Origin: Neurospora intermedia
Lineage: Eukaryota > Ascomycota > Sordariomycetes > Sordariales > Sordariaceae
Direction of reading: 5' to 3'
Assembly (NCBI GenBank): GCA_037102815.1
Contig: BTPP01000008.1
Location: 2,108,001 to 2,172,000 of the forward strand
Length of the DNA: 64,000 bases
Shown: positions 1 through 11,200 of the stretch, in pieces
Layout: each line of letters begins with the position of its first letter
Numbering within the stretch: position 1 is the first letter of the stretch
Program-made: the position numbers and the translations under genes
The notes under the pieces: model-generated
The model's input: the letters and a program-made list of their open reading frames with translations, nothing else
Databases searched by the model: none
Told to the model about the DNA's origin: nothing

Positions 1-446
1 CCCCGCGTGGCTTCAACTTGCAGAATTACGCCATGAACAGTATGCTGAACTTCCCGGGCTTCCCCATCCCATCCATGTTTCCCAACATGATGAACGCTGG
101 TGCTATGGCCGGAGCGGCGTCCAACTGGCATGCCGCTGGTGGTGACGATCGCACTGGTGCAGGCGGTCCTATCCGCCGTGGCGGTCACATGGGCGGTGCC
201 GGAGGCAGATTCCAGAGTCGTACTGGTCCCTACGACCGTCGGCCTAACCCTCGGTACCCAGGAGGCATGGAGGGCGGAATGGCCGGTCGCGGTCGCGGTG
301 TAGGAGGTCCTACTAACCGCTGGGGTGACGGCGCTGCCGGAAACGCGGCTATGGGTCCGCGTGAGGCGGTCCAGGGAAGGACGATCAAGAGCTACGAGGA
401 TTTGGATGCTACGGCTGGAGGAAACGGTGGAGAGCTCAACTATTAG
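1..446 (+). CDS. C-terminal part of a probable Ars2/Pir2 (SERRATE-like) RNA-processing protein; 5' end outside window
   Basis: The frame is open from the first bases of the window and ends with TAG at 444-446, giving about 147 residues. It starts with a Met/Pro/Phe-rich stretch (repeated MFPNMM-like pieces), passes through a Gly/Arg-rich segment with many RGG-like tripeptides, and closes with the tail GRTIKSYEDLDATAGG...ELNY. Animal and plant Ars2/SERRATE proteins end in a disordered Arg/Gly-rich tail carrying a 'YRDLDAP'-type motif that contacts the nuclear cap-binding complex, and this tail looks like that motif. That is family knowledge applied to a short disordered segment, so another RGG-type RNA-binding protein remains possible. 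No zinc finger or folded domain is visible here because it would lie upstream of the window. Confidence 0.5.
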   Translation, partial: PRGFNLQNYAMNSMLNFPGFPIPSMFPNMMNAGAMAGAASNWHAAGGDDRTGAGGPIRRGGHMGGAGGRFQSRTGPYDRRPNPRYPGGMEGGMAGRGRGVGGPTNRWGDGAAGNAAMGPREAVQGRTIKSYEDLDATAGGNGGELNY

Positions 447-2786
447 AAGTAATGGTCTCTCTCTAATTTGGTTGTCGTCCAGTTCGGTTTATATCTCTGG
501 TGGAGATTCATGAAGAGAAGGATCGACAACCCTGATAATTATTTGCTTGTTTCTTTTTGTTTCCTAGGGACTAAGGTCTTTTTTCTTCTGAACGGGATGA
601 AGCGGAAAATGAATGGGAGTGTGGTTACGTCTAGTCAGGTTTGAGGAGCGCATATGTATGTGTTCAGTCGATGATGAGTCGATCGTGAAAGGATGGAAAG
701 GATGGGTGTCACTTGTGTTGTATGTTCCGCGGTTCGAGGTTTTCATGGTGCCCCTTTTACAACTCGTAGGGTTACACAAGTAACTTAGTTACATAAGTAA
801 CTTAGTTACAGTCTTGCAGACAGATTATTCAAGGAGCGGATTTTATAATCTCATTTTTCGTGCGCATCGTTGACATGGCTCGAATGTGACCAAGTCCTCA
901 AGGTATTTTGATATCTGATAAAGACAAGAGTGTCGTTGATCCGATCCAAAGGTGTCTATATTCTCTTCAGATGGGTTGATCAAGTGACGACGGATGTTTA
1001 CCGGAGAACAAGTGATGTAAGCTTATATATCGTAGTCCTCGTATAGAACTTCCTCGTACTCAGTTGTTGCTCTATTGTAATTGTGTGGCTGCTGATGGAT
1101 TAGGGTGTTTCGTTGCAACTGTTTCAGTCGATAATTCGCGTGGTGTCACTGTGATACTCGATATATAATACCGTGCCACTTTGCTCGACCATCTATCTCA
1201 TCGAGTCTTTTTACCTATGAATGGATCATAATAAGATGCTCCAAACCACGAGGAATCAAATCGTATGATCTTTTGATATCGTCAAAATATAGGTATGTAT
1301 TGAACACATTTCCTGAGTTGAAGATGGAATCTACAGGACTTGTATGATCACAATCTCTCAAGAGAGTGTGTTACTCCCGACAACGTCTTCTTCCTACGAT
1401 ATACACTACCATCACTGACAACTGAGATGTTGTTTTAAGATTACCTACACGCATGTAAATCCGATTTTACCACTCTCTCCATTTCAAGGTTAGGTGTTCA
1501 TCAGATATACTAGGTACTTGTGAACAGATATCGGGTTCACGACTTAAAGCAATTCGAACAATAACAAGAAGGAGACGAGAAACAAGAAGACAAAAAAAAA
1601 AAAAAAAAAGAGGAAAGAAAACCAGAAATGAAGAGGAGGCGTGAAAAGACTTGCTCCTGACAAAAACAAAAGGAGACATACCGATCACCGACCTCAACGT
1701 CATAGCAACACCAACAGGATTTTCAAAGTGTCGAGTTCTGTCTTACACTCGACAGTCATTTTCTCAAATCTCGTGAGGGGTACGTGATTTTTTTTATCTT
1801 TTTTTTGGGTCATGTTGCTTTGATAGGTAGTCATCAGGAAAATACCTACCTACCTAAGGATCTAGAGATAAGTACTCCGTGGGTAGTACTATATCTGCAA
1901 CTCTTGTACGATACCAACGAAGGTCGATCATCCAAACACTTCATTGAGTTCCGTTCAGATAATAGAGGGAAGTATTCATCGAAACACTATCCCCAGCTGT
2001 TATTAGAAAAAATCAAAAAAAATAAAATAAAATCAAAGGTCACACATGTACACGGCAGATACATTCAAAGTGAGCACGACGGTTCAAATAGCCGATTTTC
2101 AGGCGTGGCAGGCCTACTTACAGCTTCTTTGTCTGCTAATGAAGCGCTTAGGGGTAAGAGCAGCAGCAGCAGCAGCAGCAAAGATGCCTCGAGACAAGAA
2201 AAGACTGAGAAGAAGAGGGAGAGAGATAAGGAGAATAAAGGAAAAAGGGGAGGAAAAGATAAGGGGCAGAGAAGATAACAAGGGGAGAGGTTGGGTTGAG
2301 GGGAATGAGTGGTTGCTAGTCTATCGGTGTGAGATTCAGGCAATATGACATGGTGATTCTGGGTTTGAGGATAGTAAAAGACAAGAGGTTATGAGGAAGT
2401 GGATAAGGTCGCCAAATCTGGGTAGTTGGGACGGCAGAGAAAGAAGGAAAGCTTGACGGACAGACCAGTCAATATCTCTAAGTTAGTCTGCATTGACGTT
2501 GGCAACGTATTTGGAGTATAACAGAGAATGGAAGGTAACTGACACGCTGTTGTGTTGATCATCCATCCCTTTACGTATTGATACTTACAGGTATAGAGGC
2601 AGTTTATCTCCCGTCCCTGCTTACCCACCCCATTTCCCCGTCTAAGCCGCGCAACCCAAGCAGATATTATCGTTGTTCGCCCAATTCCTGGTAGCACACG
2701 CTATTTCAACTTCTTCATAAATACAACGCATAGCCGACACCATTACCGATAGCTACCACTCGTTCCACGTATACACACCAAGGCTA
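447..2786. other. Intergenic region, no convincing gene
   Basis: About 2.3 kb that begins with the 3' UTR of the partial gene. It contains an array of GTTAC/GTAAC arms (771-809), an 18-nt A run (1592-1609) and a CAG/AGC run near 2158-2181. The longest plus-strand open frame (1784-2278) starts with GTG, is lysine/serine-rich only because of the low-complexity DNA, and has no splice signals joining it to anything. AT content is higher than in the coding parts of the window. I see no tRNA-like cloverleaf here. Confidence 0.6.
771..809. repeat. Array of five alternating GTTAC / GTAAC arms
   Basis: Five 5-nt arms occur in strict alternation (GTTAC at 771, GTAAC at 780, GTTAC at 788, GTAAC at 797, GTTAC at 805) with spacers of 4, 3, 4 and 3 nt. 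Each arm is the reverse complement of its neighbour, so the block can form several alternative hairpins and also contains a direct repeat of about 17 nt. It lies some 325 nt past the stop codon of the upstream gene. It could be a transcript-end structure or a cluster of TTAC-type half sites; nothing else supports either reading. Confidence 0.7.
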
Positions 2787-3503
2787 CTACTCGCTGCTTT
2801 CACTCATCACAAACCTACACCTCAAATGGTATAATTGGAGCGTGTGCGTTTGCCCTATCGTTAGGCGGCGAGGACCTCCGCGGACTTCGTCCCCCAAGGG
2901 TCCCGGCGGCTGCGAGTCCTCTTCCCGTCTGAATCCCAGTGGCTGCGGGTTTTCCTCCTCGAGTACTCGCTTGTTCAGCGTTGGATAATTTTCGTAGTCA
3001 ATGTTGAGGTCCGGGTCCGGGCTGGGTACATCGAAAACAGGCCACGGCGGCTGCGGCGCGTCTGCTGTATTCTTCATCCGAGTGCTGTAGTGCCTCCATG
3101 GATCGCAGAGGAATCCCGGCTGGTCGTAACGGGGGTACCTGTAGTCCCATCGATGAGGGGTAAGTTCGTGTGGATGGTTAACAGCTACGGGCAAGGCTTG
3201 GTCGTTGGCACCGGCGGCATACCAACGGTCATAAAGTTGGGCGAATAACAGCCAGGTGGCCTCATTAGAGAGCCCATGATGGACTCGCCAGCCCCAATAG
3301 TTTCTCACGGCTTTGCAGGTCGGTCGGCCACAGTCGTTTGCGAGGATGTAAACGCAAGACAAGCGGTGGTTCCATTGATTCACGTAGCAGGAAGGTGTGT
3401 ATCCATGGCAAGACCATACTTCGTACTTTTGATCAGGGTATTCTGGTATGGTTCGAGTCGCGTTACATCCACATTGATAAAGAACTAGCACCCGCAGACA
3501 CAT
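2787..3503 (-). CDS. Hypothetical Cys/Trp-rich protein, fungal 'MC...YQCGC' type
   Basis: Minus-strand frame of 238 residues from ATG 3503 to TAG 2787-2789. The protein starts MCLRVLVLYQCGC, has further spaced cysteines and tryptophans (CHGYTPSCY, NDCGRPTCKAV, YWGW) and a proline/glutamate-rich disordered tail. The start is supported by alignment with the paralogue at 4135-4803, which has MC at the same distance from QCGC. An alternative longer model exists: a 162-nt exon 3642-3803 (starting MAPRNQQ, with a hydrophobic stretch) joined through a 60-nt intron 3582-3641 with GTGAGT donor, CTGAC branch and TTAG acceptor keeps the frame open and would give 318 residues. I recognise no biochemical function. 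The cysteine spacing suggests a small metal-binding or disulfide-stabilised fold. Confidence 0.55.
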   Translation of the reverse strand: MCLRVLVLYQCGCNATRTIPEYPDQKYEVWSCHGYTPSCYVNQWNHRLSCVYILANDCGRPTCKAVRNYWGWRVHHGLSNEATWLLFAQLYDRWYAAGANDQALPVAVNHPHELTPHRWDYRYPRYDQPGFLCDPWRHYSTRMKNTADAPQPPWPVFDVPSPDPDLNIDYENYPTLNKRVLEEENPQPLGFRREEDSQPPGPLGDEVRGGPRRLTIGQTHTLQLYHLRCRFVMSESSE

Positions 3504-4134
3504 TCCGGGCTTCGGTTTGGTCTTGTGGCCTTTAGTAGATCGTTGTTTGCTGAAGATTGTGCGTACGAAGCTTCTGATGGTCTAACAAGTGTTCTGTTGC
3601 TGTCAGTTTCCGTTGTTCATGGGGAGAGCGAATAGACTCACTGTCTTGTTCCAAGGAGAATAAGTGTAGGGATATAAGGCGTAGACAACGGGGATGTACG
3701 CTCGCGTTTGTGCAGTGTTATGGTTGAGAATTCGTGGAGTGATGATAATGATGCAGAAGTAAGAAGCCCATGGAACACGGAATTGTTGATTTCTTGGGGC
3801 CATGTTGAAGGTGATCACTCTCCCTCGACAGCAACTTCCACTGATACGAGCTCAAGCACTAAGTAGGTGCCTTCACTTTGAGGCAACTGACGATCTTTGG
3901 GAAGGAGCAGCCTGATTTCTATCCATCTGGTATCCATGACGACGTATACATGGGAAAGGACAGGCGAGGGGTCAACCGCGTCACAGGTAAAAGATTCAAA
4001 AGACTCGAGGATGGGGTAGCCGTGATATAAAACCATGATAACCTAACTTATACTCTACTCCAGGATGCTCGCCGCTAGGAGTGGTTGATTAGATGTCTCC
4101 TCTGATCATTTCCCGTCAAGCTAACTTGTGTTTT
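3504..4134. other. Spacer between the two Cys/Trp-rich paralogues
   Basis: Contains the possible upstream exon (3642-3803) and 60-nt intron (3582-3641) of the gene at 2787-3503. Between 3815 and 4036 the minus strand has a 73-residue open frame without recognisable features. No repeat copy of the paralogues was seen in this spacer. Confidence 0.4.
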
Positions 4135-4803
4135 TCATTCATCTGCGTCAAGAGCGAGACGCAATGGATAGGGAAACCGGTCAGCGAGTTCTTTTTCCAG
4201 CCCCGGATCCAAAGACAGCGCATCAATCGGAAGGGGCCGACCTTGCAGAAGACTCCAGATTTCTTCTCGTGTACGAAAAGGGAACAAAATCTGTTGCTCC
4301 CGCAGTATCTGTTCGCGTTGTTCTTCTGTCTTATCCTGCCACCATGGGATCGTCGACCGCATCGGCGGTAGAGGAACCAGCTGTAAGAGGGTGCCCAAGA
4401 TAGGACCTGACAATATACCGGCCTTGTAATCAACGGCGACGGCGGCGCCCGGGCCGGCTTCATTCTAGTAAGGATAGGCGCGATGCCAAATTGGAATACC
4501 GTTGTGGTATGGATGTGGTGGCGCACCGTGCTCTATATGTCTCTCGTGTGCAACTCTCCAAGCGCGATAGTCATGACAGAACATGTGCCAGTGCTGCGGT
4601 CCTTTTCGGCGCGTGTTGATGAGCCATCTCCAGTAGTGTTGTACGTTTACGCAATGGGGAGTTCCGCAATCCTGGGGAGAAAAGATGAGCTGGTCTCGAT
4701 AGGGCCTAGGACAGCCCAGCGGGCAGAGTACGAGCTTTGCATGTGGTGGGTGTTCATGGACAGGGCAACCACACTGGTAAAACTCCTAGTTGTACATGCA
4801 CAT
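4135..4803 (-). pseudogene. Paralogue of the Cys/Trp-rich gene, interrupted by two in-frame UAG codons
   Basis: Reading the minus strand from ATG 4803 to TGA 4135-4137 gives 223 codons, close to the 239 of the neighbour at 2787-3503. The beginning aligns without gaps: MCMYN-stop-EFYQCGC against MCLRVLVLYQCGC. Further on, DCGTPHCVNV...YWRW matches DCGRPTCKAV...YWGW. The frame is broken by UAG at 4786-4788 (codon 6) and UAG at 4465-4467 (codon 113); the 3' part after the second stop is open for 109 residues and looks protein-like. The first UAG could instead be the end of an intron if the gene has an upstream exon, since the same frame is open back to about 4965. For the second I found no intron of normal size that restores the frame. 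Either a decaying duplicate or a gene read through UAG. Confidence 0.5.
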
Positions 4804-6140
4804 GTTCGGGTTCGTCTGTGGTTCCTGATGCCGGTTGTTTCTGCCCAAGGGTTCGTTCGTATGTCGAGGAGCTGCTTGTCTTTTGGCGAAGACGGCTTCA
4901 TTAGCTTCTTCATCTCGAGCAGAAGGATACCACCTACTTTCTAGGTGACTGGTAATATTCGTATTAATTGATAGTCAACCGGGAATGTGTCTTGTGTTCG
5001 TAGAATGTTGCGGTGGCGATGGCGATAATGATGGCGATAATGATGGCGATGATGATGTGAGAAGATAAAAAAATAAAGCGGAAACCCAAACCAAAAATCC
5101 AGGGCGGCCCACCTCCCTCATACTAACATTCCAGGGCAGAGATGCCTCACTCTGCCTCCTTTCTGAGTCTGTCGTGTTAGGGAAAGCGCTCCTCGCCAAC
5201 ATCACTCATTCCCAGGCCGCGGGAAAGAGCAACCCTGATATTGAGTCCTCCAACTGCCCTCCGACGAGCCATCCTCACAGAAAAACTGATCACCACATCG
5301 AACTATATGTAGATTCCCCGCACTCACATGCCATCATCGAACATATACGATGAAGGAGACTTGAAACATAGTTAAAAGGGACGGATGACCGCAAATGTCC
5401 ATAATGAAATGAGTCGCTCGGTCCAGTCTTCTTGGTTCTCAATCTCGTAGTGCAAAACGTTTCACGTAGCCCATCCATAAGAAAAGACATCTCGTTCTCA
5501 GCTTGTGAGCCGGGACATCGTAAAAGACCAACAGGACGAAGGGGGAACCGTTTGTTGGATCTGGCATTGATTGATGTCTTTGCAGTCTGATGTTGGGGGT
5601 GGACGGCATCAGGCACGCTTGGTTTCACAAGGGTTAGGGTCCAACGTGACTGGTGACCGTGACCGTGACGTAAGGAAGGTGACAGTGGTCCGAGTCCCTC
5701 TCACTGCGAGCGGCGATGCGATGCGATGATAACCGTTTTGTCAGGTCAGCTCATTTCTCAGGAGCTCTTTCACGTCTACCTTTCGCCAGATCCAGAAAGG
5801 ATTCAGGTGATGAAGTATATAAATTGACGATACCCTCTTTCGAGTCAATTCTTGTGGCTTTGAAACTCTCCTTCGACAATTCAATCCATAATGAGAGCGC
5901 CGAAATCCAATTGCTAGCGCAAACGGAAACACAAACACTCATAGTGGAGCCATCACTTTTCAACGGGAATCACATCACGACGACATTGCAGACTTCACAT
6001 CTTTAGTTCTTACCAAATCAACATCACACTCGAAAATCCCCCATGTAAGTTCTTTTTCTCTTCTGATTTCACTCACACTATAGAATCACCGCTAACTTGA
6101 TATTCAGTCCAATACCCTGGCCACAAGTAACCAAAAAAAA
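4804..6140. other. Intergenic region and 5' UTR of the FolB-type gene
   Basis: About 1.3 kb without a convincing gene. The minus-strand frame of the interrupted paralogue stays open up to about 4965, so an upstream exon of that gene may lie here. From about 5990 the sequence is the probable 5' UTR of the plus-strand gene starting at 6141, including a UTR intron (6045-6107). A run of GATGGCGATAAT-like units at 5010-5060 is a short imperfect tandem repeat. Confidence 0.5.
6045..6107 (+). promoter_or_regulatory. 5'-UTR intron of the FolB-domain gene
   Basis: A 63-nt segment with a perfect GTAAGT donor at 6045, a GCTAAC branch site at 6091 and the acceptor TATTCAG ending at 6107, followed 33 nt later by the start codon. 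These are the standard signals of fungal introns. It does not overlap coding sequence, since the ATG just before the donor is followed directly by TAA when unspliced. Confidence 0.7.
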
Positions 6141-7190
6141 ATGGCCGACACATTCGTCTCCGACTTCCAAGTCCGCTCCCTCGCCGGCGAACCCTGCGCC
6201 GCCGTCTCGGTCCGCAACCTTTCCACCAACCTGTACGCCGCCTCCGACGCCTGGGGCCGCAAATGCACCGTCGCCCCCCAACCATGTCTCATCTCCGCCG
6301 AAGTCCACTTCAAGCAACCCTTTGGGACCGCCGCCGCCAACGACCAGCTCGGCGCCGACACGGTGCACTACGGCAGCTTAAGCAAGGCGATTCTGGAGCG
6401 CATGAAGCGGTTCACGGTGCCAAGAGAGCAGGAGAAGGAACAGGAGCAGAGTGGTAGCGGTAGCGGTAATGGTAACGGTGACCACAGTGTACAAGAAAAC
6501 AACAACTACAACAACTTTACGCTGGCGTACGTCATTCATGATTTGTGGGTTGGCCTGACGGGGTGGGCCCACTTTGGCTCGGTGAAGGAGGAGGAGAAGC
6601 CGTTTCTGGATATTTCGACGATCCGGTTCTTGTCGCTTACGGTGACGCTGCCCAAGGCGTCCTTGTTGGGCGATGGAGTGAGCATGACGTGCAGCCAGTT
6701 CTTCAAGAACGGGCCGGGCGAGAAGATGAGGGAGAACCTGATTAGTGCGTCGTTGAAGATTCATAACCTCAAGGTGCCAACGTTGGTGGGGGTGAATCCT
6801 CATGAGAGACGGGCCAAACAGTTTGTGGTGACGAGTGTGAATGTGGAGAGGTATTTCCGTATGGATGATTATTACTCGGAGCTGGAGGGTGTGGTTGTCA
6901 AGGTTGGTTTTCCTCGCCCTTGTAGAAGCAAGATATGTTTGCTCTTCTTTTTGAATATCGCTAACGAAATCAAACAGGCTCTTGAAGAATCCTCATATGA
7001 GACTCTCGAAGCACTTGGTGCCCATTTGGCTGAAAAGATCCTTGAGCCGGATCATAGAAAAGACCACACAAAGTGGCAGGTACACATCCGGATGGAGAAG
7101 CCCACAGCTGTGCCTCTGGCCGACTGCCCTATTGTCGAGGTACGCGCTGGTTACGGGTTTCCGGCGCCCGGAAGGCCAGCCGTGAGCTAG
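6141..7190 (+). CDS. Tandem FolB-domain protein (dihydroneopterin aldolase-like)
   Basis: Coding sequence join(6141..6902, 6978..7190), 324 residues. The 75-nt intron (donor GTTGGT, branch GCTAAC, acceptor AAACAG) is a multiple of three, so the frame is also open unspliced; removing it joins VVVK to ALEESSYETLEALG, the helix expected at this point in FolB domains. Two FolB-like modules are visible. The first is near residues 6-95 and includes VHYGSLSKAI. The second is in the C-terminal half, with SLKIHNLKVPTLVGV, the YSELEGVVVK helix and a 'KPTAVPLADCPIVEV' end. A Ser/Gly/Asn linker (about 100-120) separates them. Dihydroneopterin aldolase converts 7,8-dihydroneopterin to 6-hydroxymethyl-dihydropterin in folate synthesis; in fungi the paired modules normally form the N-terminus of the trifunctional FOL1 protein. 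Here they stand alone without pyrophosphokinase or dihydropteroate synthase parts, so catalysis is not assured. Confidence 0.75.
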   Translation: MADTFVSDFQVRSLAGEPCAAVSVRNLSTNLYAASDAWGRKCTVAPQPCLISAEVHFKQPFGTAAANDQLGADTVHYGSLSKAILERMKRFTVPREQEKEQEQSGSGSGNGNGDHSVQENNNYNNFTLAYVIHDLWVGLTGWAHFGSVKEEEKPFLDISTIRFLSLTVTLPKASLLGDGVSMTCSQFFKNGPGEKMRENLISASLKIHNLKVPTLVGVNPHERRAKQFVVTSVNVERYFRMDDYYSELEGVVVKVGFPRPCRSKICLLFFLNIANEIKQALEESSYETLEALGAHLAEKILEPDHRKDHTKWQVHIRMEKPTAVPLADCPIVEVRAGYGFPAPGRPAVS

Positions 7191-7326
7191 CTAGGTCTTG
7201 GCAACCTTCCCATGACAGCAGTCGTGTGTGTGTGTGTGTGTGTGATTTCAAAGTCCTCGTATTTTTAGCTGGTTTCTTCGGTTGTTGTTGTTGTTGAAAA
7301 GGTGCTCGGGCGGTTTTTGTTCGTGG

Positions 7327-8294
7327 TTAGTTCGTCTGTACCTTATGTATGATACCAAGAGGGACATCCCCCTTTGTGATGTCCCTCACAAACTCGGGGT
7401 CAGGATCAAATAGCATGACGTGGAAGTGTTCGACGGCTTTGACCGACTTGATGTGTGCCCAGTTCTTGAACCAGATGATCTGTTTGCCGTTCGTTCCTTG
7501 TCAGCATATTCATTTAACCCCTCATCAAGGACCCGAAAAGAAAGATAAACACGCACATGCTCCCCCGCCATCCTCCCCCCAACTTGAAACTTTTTCTTCA
7601 CAAACTCATCAATCTCCGCCCTTGCTTCCTCCGTCAAATCCCCTGTCACCGGATCATCCTCCAGCTGGAACTTCGTCCACACCACCCAGTGAACAATCTT
7701 TTCATCCACCCCATACGGCCAATCGTTCCACAATATTTTGACGTCCCCATCCCCATTTTCCCCCTCCTCCTCACAGTCTCTAAACCTCGATCCCCTAGCC
7801 ACCACCACCTCCCCAGCAGACACCCCCCACTTCAACCTTTCCCGCAAAATAAACCCTTTAATCCCCCCTTCCTTGTACTGCTGTTTGATCTGCCAACAAA
7901 ATTCCAGGTACCGCCACATGTCTGCTGGAGTTCTTTGGAACTCGGCCAGCTTGTTTTCTTGCACGCGACGGACGACTTGGGGCCATGTGTCGCGTTTATA
8001 GAGGTGGTTGGGGGTGATGATTGTGGTGAAATCTTTGGGGGAGAGGTATTGGGGGGAAGGGGGCGAAAGGGAGGACAGAGCGGGGATGGGGAAGTGCGGA
8101 GTAGGTGGAGGGAGGAAGAGGAGAAAGGGAGGGCAGGTGTGGGAGGTAAGTGATGGGTGATGGGGAGGAGCGTTGATGTGCCAGTAGAGGGGGGGTGGGT
8201 TGTTTAGATGGTCTGGATGGGATGGGGTCGGGGGGAGTTGGTGGTCTGGGGTTGGGGGGAGTTGGTGGTGGTGGGTGAGGATGATGCTGCCCAT
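7327..8294 (-). CDS. DUF3605 protein (N-acetylglucosamine-induced protein 1 type)
   Basis: Coding sequence complement(join(7327..7479, 7557..8294)), about 296 residues, start ATG 8294, stop TAA 7327-7329. A 77-nt intron (7480-7556) has donor GTGCGT, branch CTGAC and acceptor AACAG. It joins the first exon to a second that reads IIWFKNWAHIKSVKAVEHF followed by HVMLFDP. Family marks are a 'CPPFL' segment near residue 55, a W-R-Y-L-E-F helix, RERLKWG, and the block WNDWPYGVDEKIVHWVVWTK. These are hallmarks I associate with DUF3605, known in fungi as N-acetylglucosamine-induced protein 1; its molecular role is not known to me. The first 40 residues are His/Pro-rich low complexity. The gene is convergent with the FolB gene, the two stops being about 136 nt apart. 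Confidence 0.75.
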
Positions 8295-11200
8295 TCTTGT
8301 ATTGTAGTTGGTCTTGGTGTTGAAATTGTTTTGATGTTCGTTGAGTGCGGGTTTGGTTGATAATGGGGAAAAACAAAGAGTTGGGAAATAAATACCAAAA
8401 GAAGGTGGGTGGCGGGAGTGAAAGATACTGAACCTGCAAAGGAATTAAGGTGATATATGTGCTCGGAGCTGGGGAACTCGGGTATGAGAAGAATTAAAGG
8501 AAAGAAGACTGACGGTGAAGTACGGAAGGAGACCGAGTCAAGGAGATTGTTGTTCTGTAAATCAAGTTTGCCAAGACGGGCGTTTCACCCGGCAGTCGTG
8601 CTTACTACCCGGAGATAAACGAACATCTGGCGGCGTGTCTGTGCTCCGGACCAACCAATTCAGTTTCGGTCCTTGCCGATCGGTTCAATTTGGGTTTCAC
8701 TCCCTTCCATCTTTACTTCCTTACCGTAACGACTGACCGTGTGGAATACACGATTGATGAATGGGGTAAAATAGAATATCTCCTTTCGACGGATGGCTGT
8801 CAATGGCCTTGATCAACTGATGAGTTTGCTTGACAAGCAGGTGTGTCTGGTAAGCTCTTGGATTGTTGTGAATATGCCTTGTGAAGTAGGAAACACTATA
8901 GATAAATGGAAGGCAGATAAGCTTATTATCAGTTTAAGAATTCTAGACACTTTTGACAGGATAACACATCGGTCTTTATCCCAAGGAATGGATGGCACAA
9001 GATAAGTGTAGTCAACTCGGCCCATTAGCTAGGTACGTTCGCGGTGAGCAAACGTCGACTTCCCAGCAAACACTTCAGTAGAATTCAAGAGGAAAAAAAA
9101 AGGGTGACCATGAAGCATGGCTTTGCTCGCCATGATGATCCAACAGCAGCAGCTTTGACTATAGTCAAACATGAACGATGTTTGACGGTGGCTGATCCAG
9201 CCATGCGGACTTGTCAGCTGAATAAGCCAAAGACAGTTATAGCATCGGGAGTTCCTCCCGCTCATGAACCTGCGTATCTTCGTAGAATAACCCCTTCCAT
9301 TGTTGTACTGTATCTTCATGTACAGATCAATGCTGGAAAGTTTGTTAGCGTGTTACCCGCCCCACATCGTTTAACAAGGGGTGTTGCAAGCTTGTACACA
9401 TCTATCTACGGCTTCTGATTGGCTGAAATTGCTTGATTTCGAGGAGAGAAAGAGTTGACAGACAATCCAGACAGCTCACACACACACACGGTTTTTTTCA
9501 CCAGCCAGGGTGCCCAAATCACTAGAAATACTTAGACTTACCCTATAATTGGTAAGTTACAGGGCATTTACAGATCCCCTTCACTCCCCTTGTCGAAAAC
9601 TGCTTACAAGTACCACGCTAACGAACTTTCCAGGGGTGAACTGTACCTTGTGAAGATCCATGCAATACCCAAGCGACCCCGCTACCGAACACAAGCAAGA
9701 ATTACTTGATTTAAGCCGCCTCAGCCCTGTAAGAGCTGGATCCTGTTGACCTGCGCCCCTGCTGAAGACGTCTAGGTTCCCCGTTGGGTCATGGTATCCG
9801 TGGTCATTGCTTGATTTGGCAGAAAGACAGCCAGCCCCTTCTGGCAGATATCCCCGAAAGTACACCCATATACTGTCTCTTTATTGGTTCTGGGAACCGC
9901 GGGCGGTTGGACTGCGATGGTATCACAAGGCTGATGCTAGATAATTAATTGTGATGAAGTTCTCGTGAATTCAGTGACCGGATCTTGGGGCCTGCAAATT
10001 CGAGATAAAAGCAAAACTGACAAAAAAACGTAAGACCATGTTTGCAGATATTGCCAGTATCACACATGGACTTTCTGGAATTGCTTTGTGTTGCGCAAGC
10101 CTCGTGCAGCCTCATGTTGGATGATAGGTGCTTCTGCTTCAGCTGGGTAACCCGTTCGCATGTTTGCACTTGAGATAGATAACTCTAGGCGCCTTGTCAC
10201 TTGAGCGGCGGCGGCGTATGGAAAACAGATACCAACTTGGATTGAGGATTGCTTATAGGCTTATCCATCCTGTATTTATCCACCTGCTGACATGATACTT
10301 ATATGAAAGCCTCTCCATTTCACAGTGGCTGTGTTGCGGAACCCTTTGGTTTTCCTTTACTTCCAAAAGCAACACTTGTATGGATCCCTTATGCTCTTTA
10401 GCTCAAAGCAAGAGACATCGACCAAGTTGATGGGCTCACAGAGGACAACTATCGCTCAAAATAGAAGGATAGAATTTCCCACTCGGGATAAGGATAACAA
10501 TCAAGTCAGGGGTAAAAGAAACAAAGCCATGTGCCAAGAGGAACGATGCTCAGTGGTCCATGACTGATGTGACCTGAGACAACAAGGTGATCATGATCTT
10601 CATCAGGCACACATTGGTTGGTGATGGGCGTTTGCTTGTTTGCATAGTGTAGGAAAGACTGGACGGAAGAGTGAAGCTATCACCGACAAGCCGACCGAGT
10701 TGTACCGAAGTATGATGATGAGGAGAAGGGGCTGAATATTCAGAATGTAAGTTGTCACGGTAGTATAGTATAGTATACCAGGGAAGTCCATAATAGGTCG
10801 GAAGGAAGGGGGGGTGGTCAAGACAGGGGTGTTATTGGTTCCGCTGCTTTCCATTTCCCTTTGAATGAGCGGCGGGTCGGGAAATCATGAAGAAATCCAC
10901 ACTCTCCCATGGTTACCCCAAATTGCCCAATGAACGAATGGTCCGTGTCGGTGAGGGTGAGAATGAGGGTGAGTGAGGTCGGCAAAGCGACAATGTAGGT
11001 ACAGTAGTCCTTCAACCGTCCTCGCCGCCGTCGTCTTCTCGCTCCGACATTTGGGGGACTCGGTGTAAGGTACAGAGCAGCAAAACAGCGCAGCTCCCCT
11101 TTCCACGTGGGAATCTGGAGGCTAACGAGCGCTGTAGCTACGATCTGCTGGGGGGCTGACCTGTTCTTGGCGGAGACAGTCGTATCGACAGCGTCTAGGC

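Noticed and set aside
1784-2278. 164-codon plus-strand frame with a Ser/Lys-rich end
   Set aside because: Begins with GTG, depends on homopolymer and AGC runs, and has no splice or homology support.
9044-9418. 124-codon plus-strand frame in the long intergenic region
   Set aside because: GTG start, no recognisable motif, surrounded by stop-rich sequence.
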